DNA of 19,733 bases from Lachnospiraceae bacterium (GTDB taxonomy: Bacteria > Bacillota > Clostridia > Lachnospirales > Lachnospiraceae). The notes below the pieces were generated by a model. It searched no databases, was not told where the DNA came from, and worked only from the letters and a program-made list of their open reading frames with translations. Location: contig VSOA01000035.1 in assembly GCA_009774585.1 (NCBI GenBank), positions 1 through 19,733 on the forward strand, in the 5' to 3' direction. Both the position numbers and the translations under genes were made by a program. Below are positions 14,161 through 19,733 of the stretch, piece after piece; positions within the stretch are counted from its first letter, which is position 1; the number at the start of each line of letters is the position of its first letter.

Positions 14161-14819
14161 TTACCGCATCGTTCTACGCCGGCATCTTGCTGACCGCCCG
14201 GCCATCCTAAATCCTTCGCTTTTCCGCCATTTGTCCTGATTAGCTGACGCCACCCCATTTGCGCTGCCAGTCGGTATAGAAATCTCGGAAAAGCTACCGA
14301 AACAAAATGATTTTCCCGTGTCCTGCAACGAAGTATTTCATCTGCGATCATTTCCAGTTCCTTATTGATTGGTGCCTTTGGCCCTTTATCCGGTCTCGGT
14401 CCGGACATCATGGCAATTCCGCCTCCGCCTCCGACACCAAGCCCTCCGCCCCAGCATAATCCGGCTTTTGTACACCAGTTCTGCAATACATTCAGCGCAG
14501 GCTCAGCCTGAATTCCTTCGTAGAATCCGCAATTAACAATGCCGTAAATAGAGATGTCTCTCATACAACGTCTGTCTTCTAATTGTACAAGACAAGACAG
14601 CAAATGTGCCGGCACACAATCTACATAGAGCGGATAAGCGAACACCCACGCATCGGCACTGCACAACTCTTTGATCGTTTCTTCCGAAACATCCGGCGAA
14701 TGCATTGCAATCTTTGTCACTTCGCACCTTCCCTGAAGAAAATTTTGCAAATCTTCCAGAAGAATCCCACTGGAACTATCCTTCACCTTTGGACTTCCGT
14801 TTATTAATGCAATTCTCAT
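14145..14819 (-). CDS. Flavodoxin-fold NAD(P)H-dependent oxidoreductase-like protein
   Basis: This is a 224-residue FMN-binding fold protein opening MRIALINGSPKVKDSSSG (phosphate-binding loop, residues 6-17), with AWVFAYPLYVDCVPAHLLSCL and a Gly-rich GGGLGVGGGGGIAMM near 140-155 in the position of the flavin ring loop. It is probably a soluble redox enzyme of unknown substrate. Its ATG overlaps the stop of the previous gene (ATGA), showing translational coupling. The C-terminus after about GGKAKDLG (WPGGQQDAGVERCGKVSAR) looks unlike the family and runs into the zinc-ribbon remnant, so the true tail may have been replaced at a deletion junction (inference). Confidence 0.8.
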   Translation of the reverse strand: MRIALINGSPKVKDSSSGILLEDLQNFLQGRCEVTKIAMHSPDVSEETIKELCSADAWVFAYPLYVDCVPAHLLSCLVQLEDRRCMRDISIYGIVNCGFYEGIQAEPALNVLQNWCTKAGLCWGGGLGVGGGGGIAMMSGPRPDKGPKAPINKELEMIADEILRCRTRENHFVSVAFPRFLYRLAAQMGWRQLIRTNGGKAKDLGWPGGQQDAGVERCGKVSAR

Positions 14820-15304
14820 AAAACCAAGCCCTCCAGTTCTTTCATAGATTGGTAAAACCGCACATCCTTCACCAAACCGTCATAATTATCCGCATTGCCT
14901 TCTATAATGCTTCTTGCCGTCTCTTTTTCCGCATCCGTAATATTTGCGCCATAGAGATATAAGGAAAGTTCGATTACATTTTGATATCTGCGCTTATGAT
15001 GCATCTCACCTTTACGAATCACAAAATCCGGATGAATATAGGAAATGGCCCTATCCTGCACCATTTTTACAAAAGGGCTTACGCTGCCGTAGCAACAGCG
15101 ACTGACAAAAATCAGCTCTTTACATCTGCTCATATCAATCCCTGTATTTTCATAGCCGTCATGAATCACACATCTTCCGGGCGTCTTAATCCAACAGCCG
15201 AAACACCCGATGCAATGGTGGATATTCCGTTGCGGTTTGATAATCTTATGCTCTCCCTCTACAAGAAAGGCAGGGTCTTCTATATCCGTGATAATCAGTT
15301 TCAT
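14816..15304 (-). CDS. Flavodoxin-family protein with CxxCxxC motif
   Basis: This is a 162-residue flavodoxin-fold protein: MKLIITDIEDPAF, then HHCIGCFGCWIKTPGRCVIHDG (about 30-51), a Cys cluster as in iron-sulfur flavoproteins and related NADPH-dependent FMN reductases, then LIFVSRCCYGSVSPFVKMVQDR, the usual flavin-binding loop region. ATG 15304 follows GAGG at a good distance; the frame runs back to 15331 without a ribosome site. Its TGA overlaps the next gene's ATG by four bases, so the two flavoproteins are made together and may act as a pair. The substrate is unknown. Fifty-five bases separate it from the DUF3021 gene. Confidence 0.8.
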   Translation of the reverse strand: MKLIITDIEDPAFLVEGEHKIIKPQRNIHHCIGCFGCWIKTPGRCVIHDGYENTGIDMSRCKELIFVSRCCYGSVSPFVKMVQDRAISYIHPDFVIRKGEMHHKRRYQNVIELSLYLYGANITDAEKETARSIIEGNADNYDGLVKDVRFYQSMKELEGLVL

Positions 15305-15359
15305 AATATACCTCTTCAATACGTCTATCATACCATATCAAAATACAAATTCTTGCGGC

Positions 15360-15785
15360 TTATCGCTCAGAATCGCCGTATCTCTCCTTCAACATCCTAT
15401 TAATCTCATCAGCCTGCTTACAGTCGATAAAATAATGCGCGCCGAGTGATAAAAGATAGACGCCTCCCACATCAATCATCATCGTCACGATTCCTGTCAG
15501 ATGAAGCTCTATCCATCCGAACCAGACACCAAGCGGAATCATGATCGTACACAGCACCACATAGTGCAGCGCAAACTTGATACACGATTTTGTCCTTCCG
15601 TCCTCTTCCTTCGGAAGCAGCAACATCGTTGCCAAAGTCGTCACAAACCCGCAGAACAAAATCATCCAAAAGATGTCTACAGTGACGATCGTGGCACCTG
15701 CCATCTTATAATTGATTCCGCATATCACCAGTATGCCTGTCGTAATATAGAGAAACCATTTTACAAAGTTACTGAATGTTCTCAT
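15360..15785 (-). CDS. DUF3021 membrane protein
   Basis: This is a 141-residue membrane protein with four hydrophobic segments: FVKWFLYITTGILVICGI, IFWMILFCGFVTTLATMLLL, FALHYVVLCTIMIPLGVWFGW and IVTMMIDVGGVYLLSLGAHY. It ends in a charged cytoplasmic tail (CKQADEINRMLKERYGDSER). DUF3021 genes habitually follow LytTR regulators, as here with a 12-base gap. In LytTR regulatory systems a small membrane partner restrains the regulator (known for HdrM and BrsM of streptococci), so the same role is likely here (inference). Confidence 0.88.
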   Translation of the reverse strand: MRTFSNFVKWFLYITTGILVICGINYKMAGATIVTVDIFWMILFCGFVTTLATMLLLPKEEDGRTKSCIKFALHYVVLCTIMIPLGVWFGWIELHLTGIVTMMIDVGGVYLLSLGAHYFIDCKQADEINRMLKERYGDSER

Positions 15786-15797
15786 GGTGTCCGCCTC

Positions 15798-16232
15798 CTA
15801 TATCCCTATCTTTTTCTTAAGCTCTGCTACATATTGACGCGAAATGATGATTTTCTCACCGTTCTTTAACTTCGCCTCAAACCGCCCGTTAAAGATAGGC
15901 TTCACATAAGCGATTTTGGACGTATTCACAATCGCCGATTTCGAGATGCGCAGAAAATCCGTATGCACAAAATCCTGCTCCAGTTCATATAATTTCCGGC
16001 GGATCTCATAAGTTTCCTCCGACGCATAGGCAAAAATCTTATTGTCCACCGCCTCAAAATAGTAGATATCTTTAAGCGATAGCTTTACAATCTTATCCTC
16101 AAGATATCCTGTCAGTCTCTCATCCTCCCGCAAGGCATAAATAAGGCGCATTAGTTTATCGTCTACCTCGGCGCACCTGATGATGACCTCGTCTTCCTTG
16201 CCCGGCTTCGGCGTTTCAATTGTTATTTTCAT
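15798..16232 (-). CDS. LytTR-type transcriptional regulator without receiver domain
   Basis: This is a 144-residue regulator with an N-terminal domain of about 45 residues (MKITIETPKPGKEDEVIIRC) that is not a phospho-receiver, followed by a LytTR DNA-binding domain (about 50-144: DIYYFEAVDNKIFAYA, FLRISKSAIVNTSKIAYVKP, GEKIIISRQYV). ATG 16232 is chosen because GAGGG lies six bases upstream; the ATG at 16247 has none. With no receiver it is probably controlled by its membrane partner DUF3021 and not by a histidine kinase. Targets likely include its own operon and the ABC exporter upstream. Confidence 0.92.
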   Translation of the reverse strand: MKITIETPKPGKEDEVIIRCAEVDDKLMRLIYALREDERLTGYLEDKIVKLSLKDIYYFEAVDNKIFAYASEETYEIRRKLYELEQDFVHTDFLRISKSAIVNTSKIAYVKPIFNGRFEAKLKNGEKIIISRQYVAELKKKIGI

Positions 16233-16303
16233 CCCATACCCTCGCATTGCCCGGATCTTCTTTGCTGCAATCCCGTCTGACGTTCTCGCGCTCTTTCACA
16301 CTT

Positions 16304-17215
16304 TCATCTGTCCGCTCTTTTTCCATACTTTAACATACACATTCCTATTACAAAGAAAATCATACCACAACCAAACAAGATAAGCCACTCATCCCGAAGC
16401 GTTAGCGCGTAGCCTGACACCGTCAGCCGGATGCCCATTGCGTTACGATATTCATCCACAATATCCTCCGGCACACCCTGAAAAATTTCTCCCAGAACGG
16501 TTTCCGTCATAACTGTTCGGAACATGGAAGTTCCGTAAATAATGGGCGTACACTTCATCACTCCCGCTATCCCTTCCGACAAAGCGCCTATCGGAATATA
16601 GATGCCGCCCAGAAATCCCACCAACGTACCGATGACCGTTCCGAAAGCGCTCCATGCCCCTTCCGTCTTTGCTATCATCGATAACGGGTACATTAACGCA
16701 GCGTATACGAAAGAATTTAACATAATCATCGCCACCAGCTTGATATGGACTGTCAAAGTATATGCCTCCATTCCCTGCGTCACTCCGTAGAATTCCGTAA
16801 GCGCCAATGTTACAATACACATAAAGACCGAAACCAGCCATGCAGAGACAATATACCCCAGCGAAATCTTTAACCGGCTGACAGGAGCCGTATAGATTGC
16901 GTTCAGTCTCCCGTTTACCCTGTCCTTGATCATACCCGAGTACACTGCCAGACTCACAGTCACCGCATTGATGGATAGAATACCCGCGAACGTCCATGCA
17001 AGCACCAGAAGCTTTGCCTCCCCCTTTATTTGCTCGTACTCTTTTTCGGAAAAGGCTCCCACAATTCTTGTAATATCATCAACGTTCATATCTCCAAGGA
17101 AAAATACCATCAGGCAGATTACGACGAGCGCCGATAAAAAGGAAAAAAAGACCGCTCCTCTGTCCCTAATGTATATTTTTGCATTTCTTCCCGAAAGCAT
17201 CATAAGCTGTTCCAT
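16304..17215 (-). CDS. ABC-2 type permease
   Basis: This 303-residue membrane subunit of an ABC exporter has an N-terminal cytoplasmic helix, about six membrane segments (near 21-40, 70-92, 118-140, 158-180, 190-212 and 277-295) and a short extracytoplasmic part near 44-65. GGAG in the end of the ATPase gene precedes the ATG by six bases, and the gap to the ATPase stop is only three bases. It pairs with the 17219 ATPase as a DrrAB-like exporter for an unknown substrate, such as a drug, lipid or peptide. Confidence 0.9.
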   Translation of the reverse strand: MEQLMMLSGRNAKIYIRDRGAVFFSFLSALVVICLMVFFLGDMNVDDITRIVGAFSEKEYEQIKGEAKLLVLAWTFAGILSINAVTVSLAVYSGMIKDRVNGRLNAIYTAPVSRLKISLGYIVSAWLVSVFMCIVTLALTEFYGVTQGMEAYTLTVHIKLVAMIMLNSFVYAALMYPLSMIAKTEGAWSAFGTVIGTLVGFLGGIYIPIGALSEGIAGVMKCTPIIYGTSMFRTVMTETVLGEIFQGVPEDIVDEYRNAMGIRLTVSGYALTLRDEWLILFGCGMIFFVIGMCMLKYGKRADR

Positions 17216-17218
17216 ATT

Positions 17219-18097
17219 CTACTCCGTTTCCGCGCTATCGTTCACGCTGTTTAACTCTCTTCCCACTGCGTTTACAAAAACATCATCCATATTGCCAAGA
17301 ATCACTTCAAAACCTTCGATTTCATCCTTGTGCTCCTTAAGGATTGGCAATGCGTCCAGTGTCGAAACAATCGGTATGCTGACATGCTCCTCTTTATAAT
17401 AGAGTTTCAGTTTGTCCTTGGCGTACTTTTCCTTTAACTCAAACGGCGTTCCGGCTGTGATGATCTTTCCGTGGTCTATGATAATAATGTCATCCGCCTT
17501 CGCCGCCTCCTCCATGTAATGCGTGGTCAGAAATACCGTCATTCCCTCCTCTTTCTGCAACCGTTCCACAATATTCCACACATCGATTCTGGTCGCCGGA
17601 TCAAGCCCTGTCGTCGGTTCGTCTAAGAACAGTATTTCCGGCGCATGCATCAGTGCCGCTGCGATTTCGCATCGTCTCTTCTGTCCTCCCGATAAGGTCT
17701 TATACTTTTTCTTAAGAATCTCGCCTAACTTCAAAACTTCCGTCAGCTTATCGCACTGTTTCTTCGCTTCCTTACCTGATATCCCGTGCAATACGCCTCT
17801 GAAGAGCAGATTCTCCTGCACGCTTAACAACTCATCCAAGCAGTTTTGCTGGTACACGATTCCTATTTTCTTACGGATTTCCATGTCGTCTCTTCCGAGT
17901 TCATACCCGCATATCGCCGCCTTGCCCTCATCCGGCTTAAGCAGCGTAGCTAACATATTAATCACCGTCGTCTTTCCGGCGCCGTTAATCCCTAAGAATC
18001 CGAGCAGACTCCCTCTTGCCACCTGAAAAGAAATATGATCGACCGCCGTGTAGTCTCCGTATTTTTTTGTTAGTTCATTGATTTCAATGCTGTTCAT
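17219..18097 (-). CDS. ABC transporter ATP-binding protein (DrrA-like)
   Basis: This is a 292-residue ATPase subunit. Walker A is GINGAGKT (36-43), the Q-loop is VYQQN (81-85), the signature is LSGGQ (135-139), Walker B is LFLDEP with D-loop GLDP (156-167), and the H-loop is His193. All catalytic elements are intact. The C-terminal extension (about 215-292), with KLKLYYKEEHVSIPIV and ILGNMDDVFVNAVGREL, is typical of DrrA/NatA-like exporters. ATG 18097 follows GGAGAG; the upstream ATG 18109 overlaps that ribosome site and is rejected. The gene lies 42 bases after the 4Fe-4S protein gene. Confidence 0.94.
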   Translation of the reverse strand: MNSIEINELTKKYGDYTAVDHISFQVARGSLLGFLGINGAGKTTVINMLATLLKPDEGKAAICGYELGRDDMEIRKKIGIVYQQNCLDELLSVQENLLFRGVLHGISGKEAKKQCDKLTEVLKLGEILKKKYKTLSGGQKRRCEIAAALMHAPEILFLDEPTTGLDPATRIDVWNIVERLQKEEGMTVFLTTHYMEEAAKADDIIIIDHGKIITAGTPFELKEKYAKDKLKLYYKEEHVSIPIVSTLDALPILKEHKDEIEGFEVILGNMDDVFVNAVGRELNSVNDSAETE

Positions 18098-18139
18098 GCC
18101 GCTCTCCATAATTCTGCATAAAAATAATCAACTCTGCAT

Positions 18140-18976
18140 TTATAACGCCTTTTTCGGACATGCCTTCACACATTCAAAGCATAAGATGCATTCCGTACCG
18201 TTTTCCCGTTTCCTTGAATTATCAGTCATGTCAACGTCCATCGGACAAACCTTCCTGCACTTACCACAGGAGATACATTTGCTCTTATCACATTTGACTC
18301 TCATCAGAGAAAAATAGGACATCGGTTTCAAGAAAACGGTAATCGGACATATGTATTTGCAGAAAGCACGATTATCCTTAAGCGCAAAAGCCAGCATAAC
18401 GCCGACTGCATAGTATACGAAATTGCCAATCAAAAATGTCCAGAACATAATCTTTTCCATATGATTTACTTGTGCAAGAAATAAGGCGCTGACAAAAACA
18501 AACGACAGTGCAAACGTAATATACCTTATAAACCCCCACTTTTTCCTAGGCTGCCGCGGCGTTTTATATGGGAGCAGGTCAAGAATCATCGCTGTCCAGC
18601 ATGCGTACCCACACCATCCCCGTCCGAAAATAAGCGGCCCGAATATCTTCGCCACCGCATAATGAATGGTCGCCGCCTCAAAGACCCCTGTAAATAAATA
18701 GTACCAAAATCCTTCAATCTGCATGTTTTCATTGCAAATCAGTCCCAGATAAACAAACATGTAAGTTCCGACCAGAAATTGTGCAACCCTGCGCGCATGT
18801 TTGTATTGAAACTGAAACAAGAAAAATCCTATCGCCAGCGATGTTCCGATATAACTAAAGTTAAACAGATAGAACAGATTCTGCTTCGTCAGCCAGAGTG
18901 TAACGGCTATTGTTTCAAAAATCAGCCACATCATAACCGGCAGCGCAAATCGTTTGATTCCTTTTAATTGCTCCAT
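18140..18976 (-). CDS. Membrane 4Fe-4S protein, NapH/NosR-like (Fer4_5)
   Basis: This is a 278-residue polytopic membrane protein with about five hydrophobic segments. It carries the paired motifs GRGWCGYAC (Cys122, Cys126) and CKYICP (Cys206, Cys210), found in NapH/NosR/CcoG-type electron-transfer proteins. The C-terminal ferredoxin domain has two 4Fe-4S motifs, CISCGKCRKVCP (234-245) and CILCFECVKACP (263-274). It probably passes electrons across or along the membrane; the partner is unknown. ATG 18976 is preceded by GGGGGAAG. The frame is open upstream to 19165, but that part lacks a ribosome site and family features. Gene order suggests co-transcription with the ABC exporter. Confidence 0.87.
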   Translation of the reverse strand: MEQLKGIKRFALPVMMWLIFETIAVTLWLTKQNLFYLFNFSYIGTSLAIGFFLFQFQYKHARRVAQFLVGTYMFVYLGLICNENMQIEGFWYYLFTGVFEAATIHYAVAKIFGPLIFGRGWCGYACWTAMILDLLPYKTPRQPRKKWGFIRYITFALSFVFVSALFLAQVNHMEKIMFWTFLIGNFVYYAVGVMLAFALKDNRAFCKYICPITVFLKPMSYFSLMRVKCDKSKCISCGKCRKVCPMDVDMTDNSRKRENGTECILCFECVKACPKKAL

Positions 18977-19053
18977 AATACTTCCCCCTCTTCTTATCCA
19001 AGTCAAATGCCCGCCATAAGCAGCAGACATTACGTGACTCACAACATCACAAC

Positions 19054-19062
19054 AATATATCA
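19054..19062 (-). promoter_or_regulatory. Weak candidate promoter for the 4Fe-4S gene
   Basis: The minus strand reads TGATATATT, a TGn extension with a -10 one base from consensus. The start would be near 19047, 71 bases before ATG 18976. There is no -35, so the call is weak. Confidence 0.25.
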
Positions 19063-19176
19063 TTCTCATATAACCGTATCCTACCAGAAAATACGCATCA
19101 TACAATACTTGAAACAGTAAGCTGCTTTGACGGGTATGTGCCTTACAAAATAGGATGGGTAACATGCAAAAAAGTA

Positions 19177-19222
19177 AATTTGCTTCGCAAATTAACTTTG
19201 CGAGATTCGCTTTGCGAACTCG
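19177..19222. repeat. Two neighbouring hairpins upstream of the 4Fe-4S gene
   Basis: Hairpin 1 pairs AATTTGC (19177-19183) with GCAAATT (19187-19193), with a three-base loop. Hairpin 2 (19201-19222) pairs CGAG and TTCGC with GCGAA and CTCG, with one bulged base and a three-base loop. On the minus strand hairpin 1 is followed by TACTTTTTT. It may be a palindromic repeat or a back-up terminator. Confidence 0.65.
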
Positions 19223-19248
19223 AAAAGACGAAGCAATTTCTTATCACA

Positions 19249-19288
19249 TAAAAAGGCTGCCGCACTAATTCTATTAGTACGACAACCT
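19249..19288 (-). terminator. Rho-independent terminator of the small hypothetical gene
   Basis: The minus-strand RNA pairs 19273-19288 with 19254-19269 over 16 bp with no mismatch. Three pairs are G-U, so the stem is complete only on this strand. It has a three-base loop and is followed by five T (19250-19254). It lies 45 bases after the stop of the 19334 gene. Confidence 0.9.
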
Positions 19289-19333
19289 CTTGATATCCGC
19301 CACTCGCTAAAATATTCAAAACTATGGTCATCA

Positions 19334-19600
19334 TCACTCCTTATCATCATGAATATATTTATTCGCCAGATCATAGTCCTTCTTATATACATAAATCATA
19401 TACTCATATGTGTACGCGGAACTCTCCCCAACGCTTCCGGTTATTGCCCGGGTCCCATTACCAAATGGTGAAGCGCTTCTTCTGTTGATGACTCTTTCGT
19501 AATACTTTATTCCGTTATGATCTAATATGTTTTTTATTTTAGCCTGACTTTCCATTGCAAAAGATGAATGTATCAATTTCCTATTGAATAGCGTAATCAT
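19334..19600 (-). CDS. Small hypothetical protein, 88 residues
   Basis: The small protein opens MITLFNRKLIHSSFAMESQA, then KIKNILDHNGIKYYERVINR, SPFGNGTRAITGSVGES and YEYMIYVYKKDYDLANKYI. An alternating beta/alpha pattern and the 'short peptide then nucleotide-like RNILxxxGI' look suggest a DUF2007-like or ferredoxin-like fold; this is a guess. ATG 19600 is preceded by GGAGG nine to ten bases upstream; the longer frame to 19639 includes the ribosome site and is rejected. It is a monocistronic unit with a clear promoter and terminator, so it is surely expressed. The function is unknown. Confidence 0.78.
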   Translation of the reverse strand: MITLFNRKLIHSSFAMESQAKIKNILDHNGIKYYERVINRRSASPFGNGTRAITGSVGESSAYTYEYMIYVYKKDYDLANKYIHDDKE

Positions 19601-19644
19601 TACTGTTATCCTCCATTTTCTTGTTTTCTTACAAAACATATTAA

Positions 19645-19673
19645 ATTATACTTTATATTATATACTAAATCAA
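19645..19673 (-). promoter_or_regulatory. Promoter of the small hypothetical gene
   Basis: The minus strand reads TTGATT (19668-19673), 17 bases, TATAAT (19645-19650). A second TATAAT lies just upstream (around 19656-19661), with TTGTAG 16 bases further, so two overlapping promoters are possible. The flank is very AT-rich. Confidence 0.6.
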
Positions 19674-19733
19674 TCTGGCTACAATACTTTATTTGCTTTA
19701 TTTATCACTTATAAGTATGAAAAGAGCCTCTAC

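Larger units (their letters stand above)
18977..19333. other. Gene-free interval of 357 bases
   Basis: The interval holds, from right to left, a terminator (19249-19288), a double-hairpin unit (19177-19222), a possible extended -10 (19054-19062), and about 75 bases before the 4Fe-4S gene with repeated GTTGTGA words (19039-19055, minus strand) and a GTGA-G-TCAC palindrome. Open frames here are short, lack ribosome sites and look non-coding. Confidence 0.6.

Noticed and set aside
14533..14727. Minus-strand 64-codon frame inside the flavodoxin-like gene
   Set aside because: It is an out-of-frame shadow of the flavodoxin-fold gene, Cys/Arg-rich and without a start signal.
18977..19165. 63-codon N-terminal extension of the 4Fe-4S protein
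   Set aside because: GGGGGAAG precedes ATG 18976 and the family-like membrane segment starts there. The extension has no ribosome site or conserved motif.

Overview
The window looks like chromosome of an anaerobic Gram-positive bacterium of the Clostridia, most likely Lachnospiraceae. The evidence is strong AAGGAG-type ribosome sites, sigma-A type promoters, short operons, a BlaI/BlaR1-like pair, a LytTR plus DUF3021 pair, and a small-protein repertoire typical of that family. No rRNA, tRNA, CRISPR array, transposase, integrase or phage gene was seen. Almost every gene lies on the minus strand.

Layout, left to right. 39-2806: an ABC-class ATPase (minus), divergent from an unrecognised 284-residue protein (plus). 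2831-7045: an efflux block on the minus strand, with a P-loop kinase-like protein, a MATE transporter, a small lipoprotein and an MFS exporter. The MFS gene has its own promoter, a 12-codon leader ORF and a set of mutually exclusive RNA hairpins over its start site. 7065-8388: a decaying plus-strand pair, with a 5'-truncated AbrB-like gene followed by a macrolide-type glycosyltransferase that has an internal deletion and frameshift. 8357-12784: a minus-strand blaI / lipoprotein / blaR1-like operon with a clear promoter and a pair of repeated operator-like boxes. The BlaR1-like protein lacks a penicillin-binding sensor and carries a propeller-like plus NTF2-like exterior instead. 12852-13856: a two-gene unit (71-residue unknown, DUF1349 protein) with promoter and terminator. 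13900-18976: a leftward run of a membrane 4Fe-4S protein, ABC ATPase, ABC-2 permease, LytTR regulator, DUF3021 membrane protein, two coupled flavodoxin-like proteins, then a C-terminal zinc-ribbon remnant and a terminator. 19249-19673: a small hypothetical gene with its own promoter and terminator.

Functionally the window is dominated by sensing and export: two secondary efflux pumps, one ABC exporter with a dedicated regulator, and one envelope-sensing proteolytic switch. The observation that most deserves follow-up is the MFS leader. It combines a promoter, a very short coding leader with a good ribosome site, and a three-times repeated segment that can pair either within the leader or with the pump's own start region. 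Two adjacent double-hairpin units (12208-12270 and 19177-19222) may belong to a dispersed palindromic repeat family. All assignments come from reading the sequence and from family knowledge; no database search was made.
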